Positions 7,470-14,833 of a stretch of 20,375 bases of DNA are shown piece by piece. Position numbers and translations under genes: made by a program. The notes beneath the pieces are model-generated. The model worked only from the letters and a program-made list of their open reading frames with translations, ran no database searches and was not told where the DNA came from. The stretch comes from a bacterium. Lineage in GTDB: Bacteria; Cyanobacteriota; Vampirovibrionia; Obscuribacterales; Obscuribacteraceae. Numbering within the stretch: position 1 is the stretch's first letter; every line of letters starts with the position of its first letter. Where the stretch lies: contig JAUIJG010000035.1 of NCBI GenBank assembly GCA_030431355.1, forward strand, positions 1-20,375, given 5' to 3'.

Positions 7470-8228
7470 CTACACTTCTTGCTCGGACAAAGTTTTGACC
7501 CGCTCGAGAAAACGCTTCAAGCTGGCCGGCTTGTCGGTGATGATACCACCCACCCCCAGGGTCAACATCTGAGACCAGGCTCTTTCATCGTTGACTGTCC
7601 AGGGCAAAATGGTGATCCCGCATTCACGGGCCTGCTCAGCAGTCTCCTGGTCAAAAGATTCATACTCAGGATGGAAATATCTGGCATTCAAAGAACGGCA
7701 ATAGTCTTCAAAAGGATGAGGCACACCCACCATCAAGACAGCATAATTCCAATCGGGTCTCAGCCTGGACATGCGACTAACAACCCTGTGGTCAAAGGAG
7801 CTGAAGATGATGCTGTCGATATGTTTGTAAGCGTCCATCAACTCAACCAGTTCAGACTCTATGCCGTCAAAAGGATAGGGTAGGCTCTTAATCTCCACAT
7901 TTATCAAGCATTTACCGTCAACCAGATCAAGGACTTCCTCCAGCAAAGGAATATTTTCGGATTCAAATTCAGGAGAATAGTATAGTCCGGCGCTCAGCCT
8001 ACGAAGCTCTTCAAAGGAAGAATCCTTCAGCAAGCCGACACCATTGGTGGTTCGAGACAACTCACTATCGTGAAACACAACAATCTCTCCGGAAGCGCAT
8101 CTTTGCACATCCAGCTCGATACCATCCACTCCCAATTCAAGACTCCGACGAAAAGCCGCCATGGTATTTTCAGGAGCCCAATCACGGCCGCCCCGGTGGG
8201 CGAAGAGAAGCACTTCAGTTCCGGTCAT
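7470..8228 (-). CDS. Glycerophosphodiester phosphodiesterase (GDPD)
   Basis: The 252-aa protein hydrolyses glycerophosphodiesters, the deacylated products of phospholipids, to glycerol-3-phosphate and an alcohol. It is a TIM-barrel GDPD family member: HRGG at 11-14, APENT (18-22), the metal-binding GIELDVQ (36-42, Glu38 and Asp40), catalytic FHD (52-54, His53), VEIK (111-114, Glu112) and the terminal ITDKP (230-234). All key residues are present. There is no signal peptide, so it is probably cytoplasmic, like the UgpQ type. Length is typical of bacterial members. ATG start; the SD region contains a tandem 8-bp duplication (8231-8246). It lies 48 bp behind an unknown gene and 6 bp before the metallophosphoesterase, suggesting a joint role in lipid or envelope phosphate turnover. 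Confidence 0.93.
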   Translation of the reverse strand: MTGTEVLLFAHRGGRDWAPENTMAAFRRSLELGVDGIELDVQRCASGEIVVFHDSELSRTTNGVGLLKDSSFEELRRLSAGLYYSPEFESENIPLLEEVLDLVDGKCLINVEIKSLPYPFDGIESELVELMDAYKHIDSIIFSSFDHRVVSRMSRLRPDWNYAVLMVGVPHPFEDYCRSLNARYFHPEYESFDQETAEQARECGITILPWTVNDERAWSQMLTLGVGGIITDKPASLKRFLERVKTLSEQEV

Positions 8229-8230
8229 TA

Positions 8231-8246
8231 CTATCTGCCTATCTGC
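8231..8246. repeat. Tandem 8-bp duplication in the GDPD ribosome-binding region
   Basis: CTATCTGC occurs twice without a gap (8231-8238 and 8239-8246), read as GCAGATAG twice on the minus strand, directly before the GDPD ATG. The junction creates the AGG nearest the start codon. A slipped-strand duplication that changes SD spacing is possible. Confidence 0.6.
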
Positions 8247-8276
8247 CTTTCTAGATAACTACGGCGGAAAACGGTT

Positions 8277-8798
8277 CTACAGATCGAGTACACGCTGGGG
8301 ACGAACCAGTCCCATCTTTGCTGTGACAATCAACTTAGGAGGTCTTACTTGAATTTTTTCAAGGGCAAGCTCCACACCATGTTCGATACCAAACAAGCCT
8401 TTGATATTTTTCAGAACCAGCTCACCTTTTTCGTAGGCAACTTCAAACCTGGTCTCTTCCTTCTTCTTGATAACGAACTTGCCCCACTCTTCCAGGGTGA
8501 TTCCATCATTGGTAATGTTGATCACGTTGGATTGCCTGATGACGGTGCGCACTTTAGCCGCTATTGCTCTGATAAGATCTGGGACTTCTTCTTTGCTGCC
8601 GAAGGACTCGATCAATAAAGCTTCCATTAGCTGGCCATCAAGCCCCTCGTTCTCAGGGCGTTGGTGGAGGAATTTAATTAGTCCTGAAAAAGGGTCGGAT
8701 GCCCCTTTGACGACATCCCGCGCTTTCTCGACCACTTCTCTTTCTACTTCAGCCAATTTTGCCAGCAAATCCTGTCCGTTTTCGCTCTCTCTATTCAA
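8277..8798 (-). CDS. Hypothetical protein, 173 aa, mixed helical/beta
   Basis: I do not recognise this protein. Residues 8-32 and 52-90 are helical and charged; residues about 92-170 alternate in a way typical of beta strands (INITNDGITL, EVAYEKGELVL, KLIVTAKMGLV). It has no signal peptide, membrane segment or cysteine, so it is probably a soluble cytoplasmic protein. The start is TTG at 8798, supported by TGAGGA nine bases upstream; an ATG nearer the SD opens a frame that stops at once. It is the first gene of a leftward set with GDPD (48 bp) and the metallophosphoesterase. The 254 bp between this start and kdsB are divergent promoter space; I saw no convincing -35/-10 pair there. Confidence 0.7.
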   Translation of the reverse strand: MNRESENGQDLLAKLAEVEREVVEKARDVVKGASDPFSGLIKFLHQRPENEGLDGQLMEALLIESFGSKEEVPDLIRAIAAKVRTVIRQSNVINITNDGITLEEWGKFVIKKKEETRFEVAYEKGELVLKNIKGLFGIEHGVELALEKIQVRPPKLIVTAKMGLVRPQRVLDL

Positions 8799-9052
8799 TG
8801 TTTCGAGTCCTCATATTCCGCCCGGCTCCCCATTCAGGCAGACCACACTTAATAATTACCCGCTACAGTACGATTATCTTCTCATATTGCATCGATTAGT
8901 TGAAGATTTAATGCTGCTTTCCATGAAATCAAGCCGGATCATGACAATTCGGTAGCAAAGATAAGAGCGGATAAAGCCTAAAATAACGGCAAACTGTCAT
9001 ACTTAACGCCTTAATGCAATTAAGCTCCCTGAGCTTTTCGGAGGTTTCAACC

Positions 9053-9811
9053 TTGGCCGCCAAAGTAGACATAGTAATCCCGGCACGCTACGCGTCCACC
9101 CGCTTTCCGGGGAAATCTCTAACCAAAATTGCCGGCAAGCCCATGATAGAGCTTGTTTATGAACGGGCCAGCCAATGCAAACTGGCAAACAAAGTTGTAG
9201 TGGCCACGGACGATAAACGTATCGCAGACGCTGTAATAGCCTTCGGCGGAGAATTCGTCATGACCGGAGACCACCACAACACCGGCACCGACAGACTCTC
9301 CGAAGTAGCCGACATATTGAAAGAGACTGAAATCATCGCCAACGTCCAGGGTGACGAACCGCTCATCAGCCCGAATTCAATCGACGCGGCCATAGAACCG
9401 CTGTTGGAAGACAGCTCCGTGGGAATGTCGACCATCGCCTATCCCATAACAGATAGAGACATGATCAAAGACCCAGGCATAGTTAAAGTTGTCCTGGATA
9501 AAGAAGGGTTCGCCCTCTATTTCTCAAGATATCCGATTCCTTACTGCCGGGATATGCAGAATCCCCTGGAAGAACCCAGGCTTGGTCATGCCGGTCTCTA
9601 CGTGTATCGCAGAGAGGTTCTCAAGAAGCTGGCAGCGTTGGCTCAGACTCCCCTGGAGTTGAAAGAGAAGCTGGAACAACTGAGAGCGCTGGAGAACGGC
9701 ATTCGCATAAAAGTAGTAGTCAAAGACCACAAATCCCCGGGAGTGGATGTTCCGGAAGATGTTGCCAAAATCGAGGCACTTATGAAGCAAGAGAACGTCC
9801 TGTCAAAATAA
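9053..9811 (+). CDS. kdsB: 3-deoxy-manno-octulosonate cytidylyltransferase (CMP-Kdo synthetase)
   Basis: The enzyme activates Kdo with CTP to CMP-Kdo, the donor for the inner core of lipopolysaccharide, so it implies an outer membrane with Kdo-containing LPS. Visible family blocks are IPARYASTRFPGKSL near the N-terminus (nucleotide-binding loop), VVATDD, GDHHNTGTDRLSEV (the family usually has T-x-x-x-H-x-S-GTDR), and NVQGDEPLI. I chose TTG 9053 (252 aa), because GGAGG ends 8 bp upstream and the product then begins MAAKVDIVIPAR as in typical KdsB; the in-frame ATG at 9014 adds 13 residues and has no SD. The length fits the family (about 245-255 aa). No other Kdo or lipid A gene is in the window. 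Confidence 0.93.
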   Translation: MAAKVDIVIPARYASTRFPGKSLTKIAGKPMIELVYERASQCKLANKVVVATDDKRIADAVIAFGGEFVMTGDHHNTGTDRLSEVADILKETEIIANVQGDEPLISPNSIDAAIEPLLEDSSVGMSTIAYPITDRDMIKDPGIVKVVLDKEGFALYFSRYPIPYCRDMQNPLEEPRLGHAGLYVYRREVLKKLAALAQTPLELKEKLEQLRALENGIRIKVVVKDHKSPGVDVPEDVAKIEALMKQENVLSK

Positions 9812-9813
9812 TT

Positions 9814-9829
9814 CGTCAAAAATTTGACG
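9814..9829. promoter_or_regulatory. Operator-like dyad overlapping a -35 box
   Basis: The arms CGTCAAA (9814-9820) and TTTGACG (9823-9829) form a 7-bp inverted repeat around AA. The right arm contains the TTGACG -35 box of the promoter just downstream. No T-tract follows, so it is not an intrinsic terminator for kdsB. A repressor or activator site is a reasonable inference; the regulator is unknown. Confidence 0.42.
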
Positions 9830-9851
9830 GCGTAGGAATTCGACTTAAAAT
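9824..9851 (+). promoter_or_regulatory. Sigma70-type promoter for the exported protein gene at 9881
   Basis: TTGACG (9824-9829) and TAAAAT (9846-9851), both 5/6 to consensus, are 16 bp apart, with transcription expected near 9858. The target gene starts at 9881 behind AGGAAG (9867-9872). This suggests the gene is transcribed separately from kdsB. Confidence 0.5.
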
Positions 9852-9880
9852 TATCAAGGAGAAAGCAGGAAGTAGTCAAG

Positions 9881-10747
9881 ATGAACAAAAGAAGCAGCCA
9901 TTCTACTAAAAATACGAAACAACTATTCGCCCTGTCACTTAGCCTGTGCCTATTGTCCCTGGCGCAGCTATCTCCTGCCGATGCCCAGGTAAACAATCGC
10001 TATCGCCAGAGCAATATAGACTCGCACCAGCCCCGCTACGCTCCTGGTGGCGGTATCAACAGCCTCACTCCCGATTCCACCATGGCACCGAAAAACGTTC
10101 CGGATTTCGCCAGCCAGGGCCCTAGTATCACCAGCGGTGGCAAGCGAATTTCCAATTCGGGCACAGCACTAAAAGCAGACCTCGCCTCCACCACTATCCC
10201 GGTGGAGACCCGCATGAAGCTTGTGTTGGAGACAGCTGTCGACGCGCGTTCGAGCCAACCCGGCGACATCTTCGAAGCCCATGTCAAAGACGATCTCTAT
10301 CTCGGCATGACCCTTCTTCTACCTAGAGGCAGCCTGGTCAGAGGACGTGTATCCCAGGTCACCAAGCCAAGACTTTTAAGCCGAGCTGGAAAAATAGCAT
10401 TAAAACTGGAGCAGTTGGTCACCCCCCAGGGCGACGTGATTCCACTGGATGCGGACCTGGAATTTAAAAAGGGTGTGACAAACAAGAAAGGACAACTGGA
10501 CCCCGGCACCAATTTCGGCACCCGGGTGGAAAGCAGTGTTCGCTCAGTTTCCGGTATCAACAAAGATGGCGAAACGAACGGTGCCCTGGTGGCAGCCAAC
10601 ATAGCTACTCTGGGCGCGCCAGTGGTGGCCACCGCCCTGGGCAGCTCCGCCATTGCGCTCTTTTCCCAGGGAGACAATGTCAGCCTGGCTCCCGGTCAGG
10701 TATTGGAAGTTCTTCTGACAAACGACCTGGGTCTTCAGATCAACTAG
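9881..10747 (+). CDS. Exported protein of unknown function with beta-rich domain
   Basis: The 288-aa product has a Sec signal peptide (1-36; basic N-terminus, hydrophobic 15-30, cleavage near SPADAQ). Residues 37-105 are low-complexity and polar. Residues 108-195 read as a beta-rich domain with the order DARSSQPGDIFEAHV, LPRGSLVRGRVSQV and LVTPQGDVIPLDADL, a pattern shared in outline with periplasmic TrbI/VirB10-like beta-barrels, though I would not assign it to that family. A Gly/Ala-rich segment (235-262) precedes a terminal strand pair, SLAPGQVLEVLL. Start ATG 9881 has AGGAAG eight bases upstream. Its own promoter lies at 9824-9851. It converges on the TPR protein with a 14-bp gap. Likely periplasmic or envelope-associated; function unknown. 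Confidence 0.78.
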   Translation: MNKRSSHSTKNTKQLFALSLSLCLLSLAQLSPADAQVNNRYRQSNIDSHQPRYAPGGGINSLTPDSTMAPKNVPDFASQGPSITSGGKRISNSGTALKADLASTTIPVETRMKLVLETAVDARSSQPGDIFEAHVKDDLYLGMTLLLPRGSLVRGRVSQVTKPRLLSRAGKIALKLEQLVTPQGDVIPLDADLEFKKGVTNKKGQLDPGTNFGTRVESSVRSVSGINKDGETNGALVAANIATLGAPVVATALGSSAIALFSQGDNVSLAPGQVLEVLLTNDLGLQIN

Positions 10748-10761
10748 TTTCCGTTATCGAC

Positions 10762-11703
10762 TTACAATAAGTCCGAAAAATCCGCCCTGGCTTGCTGGGT
10801 GTCTTTGTGCTCCCGCAGCAATTTCAGGTTGGTTTCAAATCGACTATTGGCGGGCTCCAGAGTTATGGCTCTCAAGAACTCTTCTTCGGCTTCTTCCAGA
10901 TAGTTGCGCTTTTGATAGAGAACGCCGAGGTTATTGTGCACCCAGGCATTGTTAGGCTCTATCTTCAAACAGGCTTTTAGCTCTTTCAAAGCATCTTCCG
11001 GACGGTTCTGGTCTATTAGAACGTTGGCAAGATTATAGTGCGCTTTCAAAGAATAGAAATTGATCGCTATAGCCTCGCGATAATGTCTCTCCGCCTTTTC
11101 ATACAGACCTTTCTTTCTCAGAAGACTGCCAAGGTTGATATGGGCATTTAGATACTTAGGTTTAAACTCCAGCACATGGCGATAACGCTCAATCGCTTCT
11201 TCATCTCGACCTTGCATCTGATAGATGTAGGCACCAACATATTTGGCATCCCAGTTGTTGGGATTCAAGCGCAAACAGTTATTCAGCTCCCTCAGAGCCT
11301 GCTTGAACTGCCGATGCTGCACAAACACTTTGGCCCGCTTTAAATAAAGCAGCGGATCTTTGTTCTTGAGATTGTCAACAGCCGGATCTTTGTAGCTCTT
11401 TTCCGCTTCATCTATGGTGTCGAGCTTCTCATTGCTAAGCTCTTCATCTTCTTCCGAATCTTTCTTCTCAGAATCCTCGGTGCTTGCCGACTTAGCCTCT
11501 TCCTCTTCGGCCTCCTGTTCTTCCATATCAGCAGTTTTAGGCGGATGGGAAGAAAAGCTTCCTACGAATGGTGCCGGGGTAAACTTAAACTCCTTCTTCT
11601 CCGTAGCTTGCGAAGCAGGACCTATGGCCACACTGCAAAGTAGCGAAACCAGAGTAAGGGAAAGGCTCAGATTGATGTTGCCCGGAGATTTAAAGATGCG
11701 CAT
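10762..11703 (-). CDS. Exported TPR protein with acidic linker
   Basis: The 313-aa product has an N-terminal signal peptide (1-33, hydrophobic 11-29), a very acidic low-complexity stretch (59-100, rich in Glu, Asp, Ser, Lys), and about five consecutive tetratricopeptide repeats (about 117-286), seen as repeating units such as AHINLGSLLRKKGLYEKAER and VHNNLGVLYQKRNYLEEAEE. TPRs are protein-protein docking modules; the signal peptide places them in the periplasm. ATG start without a clear SD; the 90-bp upstream gap contains a 10-bp palindrome GTTTTAAAAC (11728-11737) and AT-rich promoter-like sequence on the minus strand that I could not resolve. It follows dtd on the same strand. The partner is unknown. 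Confidence 0.85.
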   Translation of the reverse strand: MRIFKSPGNINLSLSLTLVSLLCSVAIGPASQATEKKEFKFTPAPFVGSFSSHPPKTADMEEQEAEEEEAKSASTEDSEKKDSEEDEELSNEKLDTIDEAEKSYKDPAVDNLKNKDPLLYLKRAKVFVQHRQFKQALRELNNCLRLNPNNWDAKYVGAYIYQMQGRDEEAIERYRHVLEFKPKYLNAHINLGSLLRKKGLYEKAERHYREAIAINFYSLKAHYNLANVLIDQNRPEDALKELKACLKIEPNNAWVHNNLGVLYQKRNYLEEAEEEFLRAITLEPANSRFETNLKLLREHKDTQQARADFSDLL

Positions 11704-11793
11704 GGCCGGTTAATTTCATCCATGGAAGTTTTAAAACACTGGTTCAATATACTATGTAGTTGCCAGTATTTGTCTTAAAAGACCTATATACAG

Positions 11794-12234
11794 CTAATTT
11801 GTATCGAGAATCAGCGTAACCGGACCATCATTAGTAAGGGACACTTTCATGTCGGCGGCAAAAATACCGGTGGCAACTGTAACACCAAGCTCCCGGATAA
11901 TTGACACATACTGTTCATAGAGCTTGTTGGCAATCTCCGGTGCTGCAGCCCTTTTGAATCCCGGCCGTCGGCCTTTTTTCCAATCTGCAAGTAAGGTGAA
12001 CTGGGAGATAGCTAGCAGCTCCCCGGAGATATCAAGAAGAGAAAGATTCATTTTGCCGGCATCGTCGGAAAAAATCCGCAACTCCACAGTCTTCTGAGCC
12101 AGGAACTGCACTTCAGTTTCGCAGTCTCCAATTTCGACACCGACCAGTGCCACCAATCCTTTTCCTATTTCACCTACACGATTTCCGTCGACCGTCACAT
12201 TTGCCGAAGAAACCCTTTGAAGAACAATTCTCAT
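11794..12234 (-). CDS. dtd: D-aminoacyl-tRNA deacylase
   Basis: The 146-aa enzyme removes D-amino acids (and glycine from mischarged tRNA-Ala) from tRNAs, protecting translation. It carries the two family signatures that build the cross-dimer active site: SQFT (77-80, in ISQFTLLAD) and GPVT (137-140, in NDGPVTLIL), as well as the N-terminal MRIVLQRVSSANVTV. Length is standard (about 145 aa) and no residue is missing. It is a cytoplasmic homodimer in known cases. ATG start; SD is weak. A TATAAT on the minus strand at 12323-12328 may drive it, giving an untranslated leader of about 80 bases. The neighbouring initiator tRNA gene faces the other way. Confidence 0.97.
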   Translation of the reverse strand: MRIVLQRVSSANVTVDGNRVGEIGKGLVALVGVEIGDCETEVQFLAQKTVELRIFSDDAGKMNLSLLDISGELLAISQFTLLADWKKGRRPGFKRAAAPEIANKLYEQYVSIIRELGVTVATGIFAADMKVSLTNDGPVTLILDTN

Positions 12235-12322
12235 TAAGCTGTCCGCAATAAAACGTTGAACTTGGGCTAAAGAACCAGTCGAGCACGGATTTGGCTTCCC
12301 ACTCGGACCGACCCACTCACCT

Positions 12323-12328
12323 ATTATA
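12323..12328 (-). promoter_or_regulatory. Candidate -10 box for dtd
   Basis: A perfect TATAAT on the minus strand lies about 90 bp before the dtd start. The nearest -35-like hexamer (TTGGCT) is 19 bp upstream and only 4/6 to consensus, so this is a weak call. Confidence 0.28.
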
Positions 12329-12397
12329 TTCCCGAAAAGCCATAACTAGCCAACGTCTTAACGGGATCTTCGCTATCAACGGTACTTAACGCAATAG

Positions 12398-12425
12398 TTG
12401 CCATCAAAGCCGACCCGTGTAAAAT
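12398..12425 (+). promoter_or_regulatory. Candidate promoter for the initiator tRNA gene
   Basis: TTGCCA (12398-12403) and TAAAAT (12420-12425), each 5/6 to consensus, are 16 bp apart. The -10 box ends only 5 bp before the mature tRNA 5' end, so transcription from it would begin at or just inside the tRNA. Either the transcript has almost no leader or the true promoter lies elsewhere. Confidence 0.35.
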
Positions 12426-12430
12426 AGATG

Positions 12431-12507
<77 letters not shown>

Positions 12508-12626
12508 TTTAGAACGAAGTCGACTATGACTTCCAAAGATTTGAAGAAAACCTTTCCGCCCCTTTGCAGCCGGGCATAACAGGAGAGGTCCGAACTGCTT
12601 TAACGAGATTTTTATTAGCGATCACG

Positions 12627-12642
12627 TTTCCCTTCAGGGAAA
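12627..12642. other. Short perfect hairpin between initiator tRNA and TPR-like gene
   Basis: TTTCCC-TTCA-GGGAAA lies 35 bp beyond the stop of the minus-strand TPR-like gene and 120 bp after the tRNA. Neither strand has a T-tract after it, so it is not a standard intrinsic terminator. The rest of 12508-12676 shows no gene or other recognisable element. Confidence 0.3.
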
Positions 12643-12676
12643 GCGGAAAGATCTCTTCTGCAAAGTAGCACCGTAT

Positions 12677-13552
12677 TCAGTGCGAGCCATTATAGCGCTC
12701 AGCGGATTCTACAACAGGCTTAACCGTCGGCACGGACAAAGTACTAGATTCGCCGACCAGATTCGTTTCGCTCTCTGGCTCGCAATCAATCGCGCCCTCA
12801 TACCTATCGCCATTCTCTTCACCTCCTTCGCGCAAGTACTCACATAACTCGATCACATGCCGATTGAGAAAGTCCAGAGCATCTCCTATATCATGCATGT
12901 CCAGGTCAGCAATCTCATCCAGCTGCCCTTTATAGCCGGCGCCTATCTCCTCCAGGTCCAGATTCTTTGCCGCTTCATAGCCTTGCTCGAAGAGCATCAT
13001 GTAGACAATGTCGTTCGGTTTGACAAAGTGCTCGGCAAGTTTCATGGAGTAATCTACTTGTTTAAGAGCCCGATGCCATTCCTTCTCTCCCAGACAACAG
13101 GCGGTGAGAACAAGGGAGTTGACCAGAGAGTCCGAGGTGAAGTGGGCAAAACCCGAGCGAAAAATCGAATCTGCTCTCTCCAGATATTTCCGCCCTTCCA
13201 CAAGACGACCCTCTCCGCAAATATGGGTGCCGAGACTGAAAAGACTCATGCAATAGAAAGCTTTCGCGGCTCCTTTCATGGAGCGAGAAAGTTTCACAGC
13301 TTTGTGCAAACTGCTTTCGGCTCCGTCTATATCGCCAAATGAATAGCTGACATCGGCAAGTGAGAGAAGACTTATAACCAGTTCTGGTCTTAGTTTAAGC
13401 TCCTTAGCCCTGGCGCAAGCCCGCTGAAAGTGCTCCCGTGCTTTGTCAAATCTTCCTTCTTCCTGGGCATGTATGCCATCGAGATAGATAGCCATCCATT
13501 TACGCACATTTCTGCTTACGTTTGTACCGGAGAGAAAACTTTCAATATTCAT
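12677..13552 (-). CDS. TPR-like helical repeat protein, cytoplasmic
   Basis: The 291-aa product has helical repeats of TPR type: residues about 17-50 (AIYLDGIHAQEEGRFDKARE), 57-90 (LVISLLSLADVSYSFGDIDG), 97-132 and 143-175. The last 50 residues are polar and probably disordered. There is no signal peptide or membrane segment, unlike the other TPR proteins here, so it is probably cytoplasmic. I chose ATG 13552, because AAAGGCGG lies about 10 bp upstream and the next residues read smoothly into the first repeat; the frame stays open to 13636 but the extra 28 residues look non-coding. The dehydratase gene ends 110 bp upstream. Such repeats resemble those in signalling scaffold proteins; no function can be assigned. 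Confidence 0.78.
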   Translation of the reverse strand: MNIESFLSGTNVSRNVRKWMAIYLDGIHAQEEGRFDKAREHFQRACARAKELKLRPELVISLLSLADVSYSFGDIDGAESSLHKAVKLSRSMKGAAKAFYCMSLFSLGTHICGEGRLVEGRKYLERADSIFRSGFAHFTSDSLVNSLVLTACCLGEKEWHRALKQVDYSMKLAEHFVKPNDIVYMMLFEQGYEAAKNLDLEEIGAGYKGQLDEIADLDMHDIGDALDFLNRHVIELCEYLREGGEENGDRYEGAIDCEPESETNLVGESSTLSVPTVKPVVESAERYNGSH

Positions 13553-13662
13553 TTGCGCACCGCCTTTTGTAGGACCGAACCTGTCGAAATCGCAGGCGAT
13601 ACTAACGGAATAAATTCCGCAAAGCTTGACGCACAAGTAAAGATAAAATCGTCGTTTTCGGC

Positions 13663-14655
13663 CTAGGCCTTAGAGGCACCAACCAGGTGATCGACAACCA
13701 CCTCTCGCCAGGAATCCCGGGCGATGTTGCCACCACAGATAACTACCGCCACTTTCTCCCGGGGTTTGAAGTTGATCACTTTCTTGGACACAGCGGCAAC
13801 CGCACAGGCAGCAGCACCTTCTATCAGCATTCCTTCGTTTTCAAGGAATTCAAAAATGGTGGAGGCTATCTCTGCCTCATCCACCTGCACCCACTCATCC
13901 ACCAGCTCACGTACTAGAGGATAGGTGATCGTCTCAGTCTCAATATTTCCGGCGATACCGTCAGCCAGGGTAGGCTGGGTAACGATGGGAGCGATACGCC
14001 CCTTTTGAACAGCGGTCTGCATGGTGGGAGAGTTGGCTGCCACCACACCGACTATGCGGCACGATGGATTAATCGCTTTTGCTACGGTGGCCACTCCGCT
14101 TGCCAGTCCACCGCCGCCCACGGCTAAAACTATGGTGGATAATTTCGGAACCCGCTCGAACATCTCCAGGGCCATTGTGCCCTGACCGCAGATGACTTCC
14201 GGGTTGTTGTAGGGAGATACGTAAAAACCTTTCTTCTCTTCCGCCAGCCGGCGAGCGTAGCGCTCAGTCTCGTCAGGATCATCACCGTGGCGTATAACAC
14301 CGACGCTGTATCTGTCCAGCTTTTTGGCTTTGGCGGCGGATACTGATTCAGGCATACAGATGGTTACTTCACGCTCGGTGAAAACCGCTGCCTGGGCAAG
14401 ACCCAGGGCATGGTTGCCCACGGATGCCGAATATACCTTAACAAGGCGCTTTTCCCGGGCCCAACTCAATGCATTGAGAGCACCGCGCAATTTGAACGAG
14501 CCGGTGTTTTGAAGATTCTCCAGCTTCATCCAGACTTCTGCCTTAGAAACGTCACTCAGCCAATAACTCTTGGCCAGGGGAGTGTTCAGGGTGATACCCC
14601 GGATTCGCTTCTGGGCTACCAAAACATCGCTAAGGCTTACTCTGTCTACAATCAC
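13663..14655 (-). CDS. PLP-dependent threonine/serine dehydratase
   Basis: The 330-aa enzyme belongs to fold-type II PLP enzymes and most likely deaminates threonine or serine to 2-oxobutyrate or pyruvate. Visible motifs are SFKLRGA (53-59) with PLP-binding Lys55, the substrate loop SVGNHALG (78-85), the phosphate-binding GGGGL (180-184), and CGGN (307-310). It has no C-terminal ACT regulatory domain, so it resembles the short catabolic type (TdcB-like) or serine racemase-like members rather than the long biosynthetic IlvA. The loop is usually S-x-GNHAQG; here Gln is Leu. Start is GTG at 14655 behind a purine-rich GGGAAAGAG. tRNA-Gly lies 101 bp upstream on the same strand. Substrate choice between Thr and Ser cannot be settled from sequence. 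Confidence 0.9.
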   Translation of the reverse strand: MIVDRVSLSDVLVAQKRIRGITLNTPLAKSYWLSDVSKAEVWMKLENLQNTGSFKLRGALNALSWAREKRLVKVYSASVGNHALGLAQAAVFTEREVTICMPESVSAAKAKKLDRYSVGVIRHGDDPDETERYARRLAEEKKGFYVSPYNNPEVICGQGTMALEMFERVPKLSTIVLAVGGGGLASGVATVAKAINPSCRIVGVVAANSPTMQTAVQKGRIAPIVTQPTLADGIAGNIETETITYPLVRELVDEWVQVDEAEIASTIFEFLENEGMLIEGAAACAVAAVSKKVINFKPREKVAVVICGGNIARDSWREVVVDHLVGASKA

Positions 14656-14756
14656 TGAGCTCTTTCCCTATGAGGTGAAACCGCATGCCAGTCTAGCAAG
14701 ACCGGGAACATTGATGCAATAGCGCCGACTTGCTGAATTTGTTATCAAGAAAAAAT

Positions 14757-14830
14757 TGGAGCGGGTAGCGGGAATCGAACCCGCGTATGCAGCTTGGAAG
14801 GCTACCGTTCTACCATTGAACTACACCCGC
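14757..14830 (-). tRNA. tRNA-Gly (TCC)
   Basis: Read on the minus strand the 74-nt gene folds as a cloverleaf with encoded CCA (14757-14759). The acceptor stem is GCGGGTG/TACCCGC with one G-T pair, the T arm is CGCGG-GTTCGAT-TCCCG-like, and the anticodon loop CTTCCAA (14794-14800) carries TCC at 14796-14798. Six T residues follow one base after CCA (A-run 14750-14755 on the plus strand), so the tRNA stem plus T-tract could end transcription. Confidence 0.96.
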
Positions 14831-14833
14831 AAA

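Noticed and set aside
12570..12582. CCGGG-ATAACAGG similarity to a conserved 23S rRNA segment
   Set aside because: Only about a dozen bases match and neighbouring rRNA sequence is absent; treated as chance.
12857..13342. 161-codon plus-strand frame
   Set aside because: Antisense to the TPR-like gene, whose repeats and SD support the minus strand.
13553..13636. Extended start of the TPR-like gene
   Set aside because: ATG 13552 has a good SD and the added 28 residues look non-coding.
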